A stretch of 64,000 nucleotides of DNA from Fistularia commersonii (taxonomy: Eukaryota; Chordata; Actinopteri; Syngnathiformes; Fistulariidae): positions 16,025,001 to 16,089,000 of the forward strand of contig JBBMNZ010000015.1 in NCBI GenBank assembly GCA_037954325.1, given 5' to 3'. The notes under the pieces were generated by a model. It had not been told where the DNA came from and made no database searches. It saw only the letters and a list, made by a program, of their open reading frames with translations. Made by a program: the position numbers and the translations under genes. This document shows positions 42,216 to 54,419 of the stretch, piece after piece (within the stretch, counting starts at the first letter, position 1; each line of letters starts with the position of its first letter).

Positions 42216-45200
42216 ACACCGGAGGCAACAAGAGGGTGAATAGTTGCTTCTTCTCTCGCCAATGGCAGCTGGGATGCTGCTGATACTGAATGAACGCATG
42301 AACGCAAGTACGAAATCCAATGATAACTCGTTGCCGATTGCAACCCCTCAACTTTTATTTGGACTTTGCTTCTCAAATAGTGGGGGGCGGAAAGTACGCT
42401 CAAATTTTTTCTGCACAAGGACATCCACAGTAGGTCAGAGTGTGCAGAGAATTAGCTCTATATCGTCATTTAATATGACGAAGCCTATGTGGCTTCACTG
42501 TGGCTACAGTGGAAGACGAGGAAACTGTCTTAAAAAAAAAAGGGCTAATGTCGCTGATCAATTTGAATTTATTACTATTTTTATTTATTGATTTTTTTTC
42601 ATTTTATTTTTCAGTATCAAATGGTTCAATCGGTCAAAACGTATTTATTTTTTATTTTTTTATTTTTTTAACATTTCAGGCAAATCGATTAACTTTAAGT
42701 CGTTTCTGTTACAGACTAAAAAAAACAATGTTAGTAAAGTTATTCTTTCTTGCAATTTGATCTACATTGCTTTCTTTTTTTCTTTTCTTTCATGTGAATA
42801 AGGATCCAACATTATGCAGAGGTGCACATTTTACAATTTTATAGACAAATGATGCTATTTATATTTGAGACGGAGAGTTGGGGGACGGCGCAAAGAGTTT
42901 TGTTCTTCCTAAGGGAAGGAGAAACAGAAAATAATCGAGAAGCCCTGCGCCAGGAGAACCTGCGCTGGCTTGCAGGATGTAAATTTGTCAAACTGGGCGC
43001 TGAAACTCGGTAAAGAAAAAGTGCTCAGTCACCTGCAGCCACTTGCAGAAACCGTCGGATTCACGTTTCATTTGCTTGGAGTAGCTTTAAATGGAGCGTC
43101 TATGTAGAGTTGTTTTCTTTATTCACCATCTTATCATCTTTTCGTTGTTCGCGTCTCCTGAGAAAAGTATTCTTTTACTTCCAGCTGGCTGGGATATTCC
43201 CCCTCCACTACCACCAACATCTCCTGTCAATAGAAACCTCTTCACTCCCGCTGTCAGATGTATTCCTGCAACAAAGACAGCGGGATGAAGAAAAAAAAAA
43301 AGAATAAATCCTACTTTCTACTTAAATCCCAAGAAGTAAAATTTACAAAAAAGCTATGTTTGGCAATAAAAATAAAAAGATAAGCAGGAAAACAACACAA
43401 TGCCTGTGGATCAGTGTGCTGTGGAAGCCTCCAGGTGGGCTCAGTGGGAGAAGACCCACTCCTGATGGAGGTACAAATCACTAAATTGCGTTGTGTGTCA
43501 AGAAAAATAAAACGTTCCCGGTTGTAAGCGATGTGCGGGATGCGCTTCTACCCTTCGCTCCGTCGTGATAGCGACCTCATCTTCTCCCGAGTCGTTGGGT
43601 TCTCTCACTTCGCAAGGTCCGACGGGGAGTCGCTCCATCTGCCGCAGAGGCCTCACCGGCCACTCTTCCGTTTTTAGTTATTCTATAAATATTAAAGCTA
43701 TTAACACACCGTTTCAGCCAAAATCATCAAAATCTTGTTACTCCAACACCAAGGGTGCAAAAGAGCAAAAAAAAAAAAAAAAAAAACAGAGAAGAACGAA
43801 CGATGACGAATTACGCTTGAAGCGGATCGATTTGGGATTTCACAGAACGACGTTCCGGACCTTTCGGGATCGTATCGATAACATCTGCTTGCAACTGACG
43901 GGACGGGGATTCGAGTCGTTTTCGCCTTTCCGCGATTCGAGAAAACCCACGTTCCCTCTCATCCCATCAGGGAAGATGTTGTTCGAAACAACAAGGAACC
44001 CCGCCTTCCGATATTAGCGTTTATCGCCAGCAGAAGTCACCATTTCGGATAATTATCCAGGTGGGTTTGAAGGAGGAGGAAGATAATTAACCAGATCCGA
44101 CAGCGCTAATGTGACAAAAGACGTCGCCCGCGGTGTGTGTGTGTGTGTGTTGTGGGCCGAGACATCCTGAGGAGGTTGGGTTGAACGATTTTGGTCTCAA
44201 CAAGAGGAGCGTTTCATTGTCCGCGCAATCCGACCGAATCTAATAAAAATCGTCAAAACGCACTTCCTGCACCGACATCACATCGCCGCCTCCTCCCCCC
44301 CCCCCTCCGCCACCGAAGCCTCCGCTCTCGCCGCCTCCGCTCGTGTCCGTTGAAAATCGCGCCGGCTCGTTGCCTGAAGAGGCTTGGAACGTCGCGAGGC
44401 TGCGGCGCTAAAAATGTGTTAATTACGTGGGAGTGGAGGTAGGCTTTTTGAGTGTCATTCGTCTAGAAATGTAGAGGGGGGGCGGGGGGACTGAAGAGCC
44501 GGGTGGCATGAAAGGCCACGAGTGTGATCGTAAACTCACGGTTGTCATCGCATCCGCCGCGTTTCCTCCGCGGTTTCGCTTCAAAATGACTCCCTTTGGC
44601 TGAAATGAATTCGCGCTTCGTGCAAAAAAAAAAAAAAAACTCTTTCCGGCGGCGCAGGTGTGCGTGTCAGCGGGCTGCCGTGGGAAGGAAAGCACTCAAA
44701 CATTCATCGCAGGGAGGGATTGATTATTTTATCAAGTCAAAACATATTATTAACGCCGCCGAGGAGGTTGTGTTTGCAGCGACGCGTGGCTTCGTCTCAC
44801 AGCGGGACGGCAAAGAAACGACCGGGCCAATTTATTTCCTGAGGCGGCGCAGCCTTGGCTGGAGGAGAACCCATTAAACTTTAGGGGAGATTCGGACATT
44901 TTCAGTCATTTTTTTTTTTTTTTTCTAAATTATTACCCGGACCTTGGCAGAGGTAATAAAGCTCAAACGCCGAGAGATCTGTCTTCCGTCCTTTCGATCC
45001 AGGAGAATTTTTTTCAATCGATAACAGTTTTCAAGCAGGAACTTGCGAATGATTGAAACCGAGCAAAGTTTAGCCTCCTTATTTTGAAATCGGTATCTCA
45101 CGCCGAGAAACGTGCAAGCGCTTTATTGGATAAATACCCAGAGCGGAGGTTGACTCGATTCGAAGGTGTCGCACGTTTTACGTCTCGTCTAGCTTGTGCA

Positions 45201-46099
45201 TTTTGTCTCTTCGCGTCAAATTCCCACGGTTTTCAGCACGTCTTCTCACCGGCGGTGTTCAGGTAGGTGTCAGACAACTGGCAAGCAGACAAGATGAAGG
45301 ACAAAAAAACCCAAGATGAAGAAGAAGACCTTCCGAAGGACCTTCAATGTGTCCGTTTTTTATCACAAACGTGGAGTATCCGCTCACCACCTGGACAAAC
45401 ACAACAGCGCCGTAAGGGAAATCCGAAGGGGTCGACCGATCAGGCCGAGGATCTCGGCCAACGCAGACGGAGGCTTCCTTTTAACTACATTCGCGCCAGA
45501 ATGTCCAGATTACATTGTTCACTCTTGTGTTAACGGGGATGAGCTCTGGGTTACGGCAGGCGGATCTCGGAATGCACCGGGTTATTTCATAACAAGCCTA
45601 CATTCGAGGAGCGGCGCGCTCTTCATGGTGCGGAACAAAAGAATGTACAAGTCTGGGTCGCTTCGAAATACCCAATTAATTCTTTGGGTCCCGTTTCTCT
45701 GTTTGCTGGTGCTTCAGCGGTGCATTTAACAAGTACAGACGTTTCCTAAAAAGTAATAATCCAAGAGCGCCAAGCTACGATGCTAACAGGAGTGGACCTC
45801 CAGGACATCTTTATACACTGGCTTTTTTTCCGAAAAATGGACCCTTTCTTTTGGGGACTCCAAGACATCTATTCCTTACAGACTTTGGAGAATTTTGCAA
45901 CAAGACACCCCGATTTGTTTTTGTTGACCCAAAAAGGCTCGAATATTTTACGCAGGAAGGGCGGCGGTGAAGCTAAAACCATGGTAACATGGAGCCAATG
46001 TCCATTTCAGTCTGGTGGTGATTCAACATGTTGAAAAAGAAAAAATAGCAAACGTTTCACTCACGAGTGAGTCTGACCAGAGATGTTTGCAGCAGCCGG
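42216..46099. other. Non-coding DNA, mixed
   Basis: At 42340-42400, TTTGCTTCTCAAATAGTGGG resembles a decayed hAT-type terminus, followed by AT-rich DNA to 42800. Elsewhere there are A-runs (43768-43787, 44624-44639), a T-run (44909-44924) and a short GT array (44133-44150). Frames open at 45267-45729 show no domain. No gene is supported. Confidence 0.4.
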
Positions 46100-47039
46100 A
46101 CGCCGCCTGCAGGAGGCTGATGATCGCACTCCCTCCTGCCGCACCTGAGCGTGACCTTGCACGGACGCTTTTCTGCACGGGGATTTCTAACTAACCGCGA
46201 GCCCGGTCGGTTCACCCGATTGCCAAAACGAAACCTTTCTCCTCTAACATTCTCAGAACAACTTGCTGAGCAACCGAAGATGCGCTCACGGAGGTTTGGG
46301 CGCCGTTAAGATTTTTTTTTTTTTTTTTGCAGAACGGCAGTTCCATGTTGAAACGGCGTCCATCTCCTGTGGAAGTTCAATAAACCCCCGCGACATCATC
46401 GACATCTAGGATTGAGCCCCGCGAGCGAGGACCCGCTGCCGACCGTTTCAATCCATTTCGCGTTTGTATTTTTTTTTCCCCGTCTAACGCGTTGCATCCC
46501 TGCGCCGTGTTTATTTCCTTCTGCAAAACCACCAGAAAAAAACCGCAGAGCACATTCCCCTCTCTGCAGCCCCGCCATCGGTCCGGGGTTATCAGTCTGA
46601 GTGCACACTGGCGGGGAAGATGAAAGGGGCTGCGTGAGGAAATGGACACAGTAAGATTTGAAGGCAAAGACACAACAGCTATTTGTGTACCGGCAGGGGG
46701 AGGAGGGAAGGAGGGGCTTTCAACCCCGGGATGTGTAACGGCGTGCGGACGGCGTGGAAACAAGTGGACGGGGCATTGTCTTCCCTCCAGCCTTCACGCA
46801 ACATTGATTGCGTTTATCGATCGCGCCCGTCCTTCAACGGGAGGAAGGCGATTCACATAAAACACTTAAATGCGACGAACGGAGACCGCGAACCCGTCCG
46901 GCGCCGACCGCGGCGGACCCGGACGCTAAACCTCTCCCGTCTGGCGAGCGGATCCCGCCTCCTTCCCCTCCCTCGGCCCCTCCGGGTAGCGAAGAACGGC
47001 GAGGTCACGCGACAAAAAGCCGCGGCTTCCTCGGTTTAA
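46100..47039. other. Non-coding DNA, partly enhancer-like
   Basis: The stretch 46500-46740 is unique (CAAAACCACCAGAAAAAAAC, GTTATCAGTCTGAGTGCACA, GGAAATGGACACAGTAAGAT) and may be conserved. A T-run lies at 46312-46328 and a CpG-rich stretch at 46860-47035. Confidence 0.35.
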
Positions 47040-47340
47040 TTTGTGCGAGGACAAGGTGGAAATCTCTTCAGTTTCAATTGCTTTCTCTGTCGGGTTGTTT
47101 CCAACAATGAAAAGCGAGCAGATGACCTTGTAAGGCCAGCAACCAGGAGAGAAGGCATTAATATTTCATTCTTGCGGGCCTCCGCCTCTCCTCCGCTGGC
47201 TGTTGGTTTCTCCTGGAGGGAACGGATTGTGACTCTGGGGCAGATTTTGCCGGCTTTTGAATACCGAGGCTTTAAAACAACAAAACAGCACATCAGCACC
47301 TGTGGAGAGGAAACAGTCAGCGGGGCAGAGTGAGCCACTG
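47040..47340. promoter_or_regulatory. Candidate conserved non-coding element
   Basis: Includes TTCAGTTTCAATTGCTTTCT, TTTCCAACAATGAAAAGCGA, GATGACCTTGTAAGGCC and GAAGGCATTAATATTTCATT. It carries SOX-like, nuclear-receptor half-site and homeodomain words in unique DNA. Confidence 0.35.
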
Positions 47341-47608
47341 CTTTCTGAAACCTTGTTTTCAGTGTTCCAGCTGTTCGCAAAAGAAACTTTTTGGTAACCA
47401 TGGAAATTCGGGACCTGGATCAGGGACACGATGTCCTCGTCCCAGGACCAACTAATGAAATCACTCTCAGTAATACCTCTATTTATGATATTAACTAAAT
47501 CTTGAAGGCAAGATGGCGGGCGGGAGGACGCTGGCGCGTTTGGCTGCCGCTTCCCGCTCTCCAATCAATCAACCAAACCAAAGACAAAGGCTACCAAACT
47601 AGCTTGCC

Positions 47609-47765
47609 GACCTGAGCAGGCTAGCTAGCTAGCTAGCTAGCTAGCCGGCTAGCCTCTCGAAACTCTGGATCTCGACAGTGACCTGAGCAGACAGGCTGGC
47701 TGGCTAGCCGGCGACCTGAGCCGGCTGGCTGGCTGGCTGGGCTCTCGAAACTCCAGATCCCGATG
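47609..47765. repeat. Tandem repeat with GGCT/CTAG arrays
   Basis: Three units start with GACCTGAGC at 47609, 47680 and 47713. Units 1 and 3 both end CTCTCGAAACTC(T/C)(G/A)GATC(T/C)CGA. Within unit 1 a CTAG/GCTA tetramer array (about 47620-47645) replaces the GGCT array of units 2 and 3. Confidence 0.75.
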
Positions 47766-47929
47766 GCGCCTAGCAAGACGGCATTTCCATTGGCCGAAAT
47801 CCTCTTGCTCCTCCTGCTCCACCATCTCTTCCTCCACCAAAAATCCATCTCCGACATCCAGCTCCAGCACTTGCCTCCTCACAGCAGCACGACACTAAGC
47901 TGCACACCGGCGAAGCTCCTCCAGCTCGT

Positions 47930-48085
47930 CCCTGGACTGGCGCTCATCGCCACACTCTGCAATCATGGACTTCTTCCCAATAATTCTGTGTATGCTCTGT
48001 TCCTTCTGTTTTTTACTTGTGAAGCGTCTTTGAGTGTCATGAAAAGCGCGATAAAAATCCCATGTATTATTATTATTATTATTAA
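47930..48085 (+). mobile_element. LINE-type 3' end with (ATT)n tail
   Basis: GAAGCGTCTTTGAGTGTCAT followed by GAAAAGCGCGATAAAAATCC and an ATT array (48067-48084) is the characteristic 3' end of an abundant fish retroelement. The upstream open frame (47763-48143) runs into this tail and is not a gene. Confidence 0.55.
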
Positions 48086-49714
48086 ATGTCCAAGTTATTT
48101 TTTGTTACGTGCTTTAAATAATACAAATGTATTTGACAAATAATAAATAATGTATATTTAAAAAAAAAAAAGAGAGAGAGAATTTAAAGAAATAATCTAT
48201 TTCGATGAAGATTGGATGACAATGCGCTCCTTAACTTACCGGCTACACACCTAATGCTAAAATGTGTTGCTAAATGTAAAGCGCACACTTTGGTGCACTT
48301 TATTGCTAAAGTTCATTTTTTGACGGAATGAACGCCGGCTCTTTTTAAAACCGGCGGCGGCCACGACATTGTCGAACGCTCATCCCGCTCGCACTTAACT
48401 CAGATCTCGGCTCGTATCTCCGAAAGACAGCTAATTTCTCGGAAATCTCATACGATCAAGTCTTGCCTCTGAACAGACCCTGGGGACAATTTCATTAAAA
48501 TCTCTAAAATAAATCCATTTTTCATGATAATAGAATTACAATGACTTCCCCAACCTGCTTATTTAGCTCATTTTGTATCCTATCTAGCTCTTTTTATTAG
48601 CGTTGCGCAACCAACCAAACGCTATTCGACGAAAATGCCCACCTAATTCGTCGAAAAACGGCAATAAATTTGCAGTATTTATCATAGTTACGACAGCCCG
48701 TGTTCCCATTCTTATAACTTTCCAAACACAGAGTCGGAATTGCTTTCACCTCAGGTTTGTGAGATCGCGAACACGACAAACTGGAAATAATTCAAGGTAC
48801 GTGCACGGAGGCGGCGGACCTTGTCTGATGAAGGTCTAGTGCTGAAAAGCCGCGAATGAATACTTTGAATCGCGAGCTGCCGAGCGCCTCTCTTTTCGGA
48901 TTCCGCAGCTGCCGACACGTCCATATCATCTGCCTGCCGAGTCCTTCTTGGTCGGATTCGAGCGCGACTCGATGATAAAATACGCCCGGTCCCAAAATAG
49001 GTCAATCGGTTGAAGAAAAGGAAAAAGTTGGTTGCTAGGGAACAGGGTTCATATTCGTTATTTACGATACCCCGACCCGACTTGGCTTGAAATCGGGCAA
49101 AGTTGGATTCGAAAATTGAGTCGGTGAGGATTTGTGTCCAGTTTTATCGGGAAATGTTGTATTTGTCCACTGACGTGCCGGGAGTCTTGTTCACTATTGT
49201 GCAAATCAACAACATTTAGGATAAATATCATGGAGACAGTTTCCCTGCAAGCAACACGGAGTCAGTTCAATGTGATATGACATTTCGACGTAGAAAAATA
49301 AGGCATCCGAACGCTAACCGCTAATGACTGCAGCCTGCCTTTTTCTTCCTTCTCCTTGAAGCGCTGAACTCTGGCGGTAACCGAATCCGAGCGGTCGCGT
49401 TGTTTTCCGTGGATCCTCTCCACTCTGAAAATGGTTGAGATCTGAAACGCTTTCCTTCAAACGGTGAACTGTTTTCTTTTCCCCCTTAGCGCGAAACGCA
49501 TCGCGCTCGGCGGAACGCATCCGAGACGCTTTCCATCAATCCGCGGCAGAGTAACCTCAGTCTTGATAGTGCGAGAGTGGGCGTCTCGATCGATGCTGAA
49601 GCGGCCGCTTCGAACCCGAGGTCAGGAGACCAGCGGACGGGCCAAAGCGTCCAGGATGTCATGAGCGGATGCAAAGCTAAGTAGCTTCAGCGAGATGCTA
49701 GCAGGGGGAGGCTC
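48086..49714. other. Non-coding spacer
   Basis: A-run at 48162-48172; otherwise unique sequence. No terminus, exon or RNA structure was recognised. Confidence 0.45.
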
Positions 49715-51000
49715 CAGGCTAGATCAGTTATTTTCAATTATTTTCTTTTACGCCCCCCCCCAGGAAGGAGAAAACATTTCACACACCCCCACCACAACAA
49801 TAAAAATTATAATTTTTCTAAAAAATATATATCTACATCTCTGCACATTGTATCCTTTGAATCACAATAACATTAAATAACATTAAAAACATGAAATCAC
49901 TACGTCACCCATTCACACATGTCATGTCCAAACTCTGTTGTTTATTTCATCCTTGTTGGTCTCAGCCCATTCACATTCCTGCTTATTTTTGTTAATTTTT
50001 GTTACTTCTATTGTCACTCTGTTTATGTTGTCATTTTTGTCGGCTATTTTCACCTTTACGGTCTTTTTTTTCTTTCAATTTTTGGGTCCTTTCCTTTTTC
50101 CTTGATGTTGTTGTTCTCTTTGCTGTCTATGCATTTTTAGATGTTGTTTGCTATTTTCTAATTGTCTCTATTTATATTTATATTCATATTTACTGATGCT
50201 ATAACTGTTGTGAAAACTGCTGTGAAAAAAAGAATTTCCCCATTGGGAATCAATAAAATTTATCTTATCTTAAAGAAATGAAAAAAGAAAGTATAAAAAC
50301 CACTCAAAAAAATACAGGTGAAATCAAACCGTTCACTTTGGAAGCAACTCTGATTCATTTGGACTTGTTTTAAGGAGATTAAATCAACATTGGATTAGCT
50401 GGTCGTGTTTTTTTTTTCCACTTTCATTTGGAGTGCGACTCCAAATCCAGACCTCCATTTGATTTCCATTGATCACTTTTGAGCGATTTTGTTATTAGCA
50501 CATTCGACTATGTAAAGAACAATGTACTTTATAAGAATATTTCCTTCATTCAGATCTAGGATGTGTCATTTTAGTGTTCCCTTTATATTTACGAGCAGTC
50601 ACTATCAACTTAACTTAATCAACATTATGAACATAACAGTGCTCGCTGGTTTACTGAAGTCGCTTTTACAAAGCGTGATGGTTGTTGCCAACATTCACCA
50701 TGTTTCCCCTGAAAATAAAATTCAAGCGGCTTATCAGCGTAATAGGGGTGTAACGTCTTTAAATGACGCCTTCATTTATTTGTCTTCCGCCGCCAACATT
50801 TTCAGACCCAGTAACCACAGCGGTCTTCCCTCGTCTCCGTACGCTTCGTCATATTTCCTCGTCTTAGCTTTCGGGCGACTTTGATTTGTCGTTTTATCGC
50901 CGTCTCTCATGGCCTTTCTCATCGTCCCTGTTAAATATTTTTCCATGGTGTCTCTTGACGGTTTGTTCACTGCACTTCATATTTCCTGCTCTGTGCTGGA
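49715..51000. mobile_element. Repeat family Y (copy A), split by a LINE
   Basis: The left part (49727-49895) reads CAGTTATTTTCAATTATTTT, then ACGCCCCCCCCCAGGAAGG and CATTTCACACACCCCCACC. The right part (about 50615-51000) includes CTCGCTGGTTTACTGAAGTC, GACGCCTTCATTTATTTGTC and GTTCACTGCACTTCATATTT. Copy B at 60.6-62.5 kb has the same two parts. The left end resembles a CAGTGCTTCTCAATTATTTT hAT-type terminus, so a hAT origin is likely. The right terminus was not located. Confidence 0.5.
49896..50273 (+). mobile_element. LINE 3' tail (family B) inserted in repeat Y
   Basis: CACCCATTCACACATGTCAT at its 5' side, CACTCTGTTTATGTTGTCAT inside, TTCATATTTACTGATGCTAT and TTTCCCCATTGGGAATCAAT at the end, followed by TTATCTTATCTTA. 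It interrupts repeat Y, showing that Y was already in place. Confidence 0.65.
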
Positions 51001-51670
51001 AAAGCTAATACTAAACGACAAGCGTGTTCATCCATAAGCAAATCCTTTGTTCGTTCGGTCGCTCAGGGTCGCGTCGAGGCTGAGGCCGCTTCCAGCCGCC
51101 ATCGAGCGAGGGGCGGGGTTGCCCCCGGCGACGGCCGCCAGCCAATCACAAGGCCACATATCACGATATACAACCACGCGTCATATAGAGCAGTGTTTCC
51201 CAACCTTTTTCGAGCCACGGCACATATTTTACATTAGAAAAATCACACGGCACACCATCAAATAAATATGTCAAAAACATTTTTTAACGAATTAGAGTGA
51301 AACCGTAGTCTCAGTTTACTTTGTGTGAAATCTAATGTATCTAATATCTGTAGATTCGTCAAGTTGCAATGCAAATTTCCCACTGATGTGCAACTTTTCC
51401 AGAACACCTTTTAGCAATGTCTGAAGACATGCCATCAATATGTCCGAAAATTGTATTATTTGAGAGAACTGGCTATTTCTTTATCAACGCCAGAGCCGAG
51501 CATTTCTTCTACAATGATTTTGCCGGCAGGTAGTATTAATGTTTTGCTACGGCGTGTGGCTGTTTGGATTTAGAGATGAGTTCAGCAACTTTGTAGCAGC
51601 TTTCACTGCTTTCTCACTCGTCTTGGTAGTTTTCAACAATGCTGCCTGTTTGTTTACGCAGATACAAGTA

Positions 51671-52628
51671 CCGTAATTTCCTGAGGATAAGCCGCGACTT
51701 TTTTCACGTAAACAACGATGCGGCTAATATATGGACTTTTTTGGGTGGGGGACGCTAACGAGCTTCACGCGGCTAAAACGTTTATCCTCGTCACATCGAA
51801 CAGATGAAATGACCGGGAAATTCTGAGTCCGTTCAACTCCGGCACCGAAGAAGACGACTTTGACGGTTTTAGTGCGCAGAAGGAAGCTTGAGATAGCGAT
51901 CAGCTAATCCAGGGGTCGGCAACCCGCATGCCGCTCTTTCATCTTTACACTGCAGCTCCGAGTGGCTTGGGAAAATAAATTATAAATATTTAATTGAAGC
52001 GTATTTCATTTGTGTTAATTACTTTTTTTTATTTTAAAGTTCTAAGTTGCAAGATCATTGTGATCTTGAAATATTCAATAAAATCATATTTATTATTTTT
52101 CGCCGCTCAAAATAACGTCACACTCGCTGAAGCCGGTATACCCGACAGACGGTAAAGTCCAGATTTGCAGATGCAGTGCGCAGAAGTTCAGGAGCAGAAG
52201 TCCCATAAACCAGGTAAAATAATATTTATGAAGATATTTTGCAAATATTCATTTTTTATCGTTTAATGACACAGTGATTTTTTCCCGATTTATTTTTAAA
52301 ATTCAGGTCAAGGCTTCGCTAAACGCTCTGAAAGCCCAAAGCTCAAAATGAGTTCATGACATAAATAAAATTGAATTTTCTCTGTAATACTTTGTGAATT
52401 TCAAAAGCAACACTCTACATACTTGTTTATACAAAGTATAAAGGTAATAAAAAGCAAAATGTACAGTGGTACCTTTATTTTAGATGTCAAAAAGTAATTG
52501 CGGCTCCCAGTGTTTTCTTTTCCGAGGAAACCGGGTCCAAATGGCTCTTTGGGGGTTACGGGTTGCCGACCCCTGGTCTAGCAGATGCGGCTTACATTGA
52601 GGTGCGCTCAATAGTCCGGACATTACGG
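51671..52628. mobile_element. Pogo-like MITE (copy 3) nested in the hAT
   Basis: Flanked by TA on both sides (51669-51670, 52629-52630). Left end CCGTAATTTCCTGAGGATAA; right end, reverse-complemented, CCGTAATGTCCGGACTATTG. Its interior has GATGCGGCTAATATATGGAC and, near 51840, a tail fragment (GTEEDDFDGF in one frame) which also ends the transposase relic of the 62.9-kb element (ETEDEDFDGF). This links the TA-flanked family to pogo-type transposases. Confidence 0.7.
51910..52575. mobile_element. Second hAT element nested in the pogo-like MITE
   Basis: Left end CAGGGGTCGGCAACCCGCAT; right end GGGTTGCCGACCCCTG; 16-bp perfect inverted repeats. Flanking octamers (AGCTAATC, GTCTAGCA) do not match, so the duplication has decayed or was lost by rearrangement. 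The interior is AT-rich with no transposase frame. Confidence 0.75.
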
Positions 52629-53236
52629 TACTTTTTATTTTAAAAATGTATCCCGCAAAGCGTCACTTATCACTCTGATACACAGATGCACAGGTTAATT
52701 CACTACCCGTTGCCATGGAATGGGCACGCTGCCCACATAGACATAGGAAAACACATTATTCGCGTTGGATAAATAATTTTCGGACCAATCGGGTGAAAGT
52801 GGGTGTTTTTCCACAGCACATCTGAGGATCTCTCACGGCACACTAATGTGCCGCTGCACAGTGGCTGGGAAACACTGATATAGAGACAAACAAGCATTCG
52901 CCCTGTCATTCAGATGTCATGAAAATAAATCGCCTGCATGTTTTTCCACTGTGGGAGGAACCCGGAGAACCCTGAGGAACCCCACGCAAACACGGGGGAG
53001 AACGTGGACACACCACGCTGGAAGGCCCTCCTGGTGGAATCCATCAAGGGACCTTCCTTCTGCAAGGCGGGCGCAAACCGCCATGCAGCACGATGTGGAA
53101 AATGAAATATTTGTTTTTTTTTCCTGCAAATAAAGTGCAATAATTCAGTTTCAGAATTGCATGGCAAGGATTTTTTTTTTTTATTACATCCCCATGTTGC
53201 ATGGTGGTTATTTTCAGCTGATGCCGTAAGCAAGTA

Positions 53237-53241
<5 letters not shown>

Positions 53242-53275
<34 letters not shown>
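53242..53275. repeat. (CA)16 microsatellite
   Basis: Uninterrupted array. A T-run (53170-53183) lies just before. Confidence 0.9.
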
Positions 53276-53277
<2 letters not shown>

Positions 53278-53514
53278 GATGCCATATGCGAGAAGACTGC
53301 GCAAGAGACAGAGAGGCCATTTGTCTCATTCAATTACCAAAAACAGGCTGTAGTGATATATAATTAAATTTTAGCCAATAAAAAAACAAAAACAAAGGGT
53401 TGCCAAATTACTTCCCACAAACACGTCCTCGGGGCACCGTAGAAATGTTGGACAACATGCTACGCGCATGTCAAAATATGACCTTTGGGGGGGGGGGAGG
53501 AATTTGATTTAGCA

Positions 53515-53830
53515 ACAAAGCGGCATGAAATTAGCATATGCAGAGGTAGACGCCTTGATTTGATTTCATTGCCTTAATTGGATTTGCTGTGCGGCTGCAG
53601 CCATAAAACGAGAGGCGTGGATTTCACAGCAGCTGGGCGAGCGTTGCCTCCGTAGCTCCGGGATGATATTAAGCCAATATCAGATGGGAATGTTAATGAA
53701 AAGAACAGTTGTCGCAGGAGGCCCGTCGGTGCACTTGCCAATCGCATGACATAGTTGCAAGTGTGGCGTAGCTTCTCCGGAATAGCAATGTCTTTATTTA
53801 GACTCGGCGGGAGCGCTGACAGATTGCGAG
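53515..53830. promoter_or_regulatory. Candidate conserved non-coding element
   Basis: Unique block with CATGAAATTAGCATATGCAG, GCCTTAATTGGATTTGC, GCAGCCATAAAACGAG, and GATATTAAGCCAATATC, a perfect 6-bp inverted repeat with 5-bp spacing (53665-53681), then GTTAATGAAAAGAACAG. Homeodomain, CCAAT and HOX/CDX-like words recur. Confidence 0.4.
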
Positions 53831-54239
53831 GAGCCTCGCGGCGTGGCTGTTTTCGCCTCCCCCTCCCCTTTTTCCGGCACGTCTGAGACGTCCCTTCCTG
53901 ATGTTTCATTCAAACGGGACGCTTGTCGTCTCGCTCGTCGCTCGTTCAGGCCGTCGCTCTGCGGGACGCAAAACCGTCAGAGCCTGTGCGCGGGTCGAAC
54001 GGCGAACATCGAGAAGTAGGTCCGCAGATCTGCAAGCGAAGGTGCTTAAGCGAAACCGATTTCTGCAAATGAACGTTTCTGTGCTTAAAGAAGCTCCCCG
54101 ACAATCACTTAAGGACTCTTAGCTGCTTTAATTCCTAGTTGTCTCTTTCGTTTCTCTCCATTGCCACTTTGAGTAAAAGCCAAAACACCGAATTAGTATC
54201 TTTGATTAATGTTCAATGGATGACGTCCGGTTGTCCCTC

Positions 54240-54330
54240 GCCCTATTATTGTTTTTTTTTTTCTTTTTTATCTAATATTACGTTGCAGATTTTTCCCTGT
54301 ATCGTGTTTTGTTTTGGTTTAGTTTTTTTG

Positions 54331-54361
<31 letters not shown>

Positions 54362-54365
54362 ATTA
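54240..54365. repeat. T-rich tract
   Basis: T-rich from 54250, with a pure run of about 25 T at 54337-54361. Confidence 0.75.
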
Positions 54366-54419
54366 AATCAAATTAAAAATATCACATTTATATTGATTGT
54401 GAAATAGAGGCGACCCACC

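Larger units (their letters stand above)
51191..52877. mobile_element. hAT element with exact 8-bp duplication, itself nested
   Basis: The left end CAGTGTTTCCCAACCTTTTT and right end GGCTGGGAAACACTG are inverted repeats. The flanking octamer ATATAGAG occurs at both 51183-51190 and 52878-52885. Subterminal CGGCACA blocks occur at both sides. No transposase frame is preserved. About 730 bp remains when the two nested elements (51671-52628 in total) are removed. Confidence 0.85.
51140..53060 (-). mobile_element. SINE (minus strand) interrupted by a hAT element
   Basis: The two flanks of the hAT insertion join into one SINE. The left piece has CCAATCACAAGGCCACATAT and the right piece has ACAAACAAGCATTCGCCCTG, GCATGTTTTTCCACTGTGGG, CCCCACGCAAACACGGGGGA and GAACGTGGACACACC. 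Reverse-complemented, the right piece gives the same GTTCTCCCCCGT(G)...GCGTGGGG order as the copy at 42.1 kb. Confidence 0.6.

Noticed and set aside
42340..42760. Possible hAT-like element with TTTGCTTCTCAAATAGTGGG
   Set aside because: One decayed end-like segment only; no partner terminus or target duplication could be located, so it is mentioned only in the region note.
45267..45729. 137-codon frame with a lysine/arginine start (MKKKTFRRTFNVSVFYHKR)
   Set aside because: Basic start suggested a small nuclear protein, but no family was recognised, a second frame overlaps it, and no splice sites or polyadenylation context stand out.
47763..48143. 126-codon frame with a leucine-rich start resembling a signal peptide
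   Set aside because: The frame runs into a retroelement 3' end and an ATT microsatellite, and the leucines come from CTC/CTG-rich simple sequence.
51902..52583. Target-site duplication of the innermost hAT
   Set aside because: Flanking octamers AGCTAATC and GTCTAGCA share too few bases to be called a duplication, although the termini themselves are perfect.
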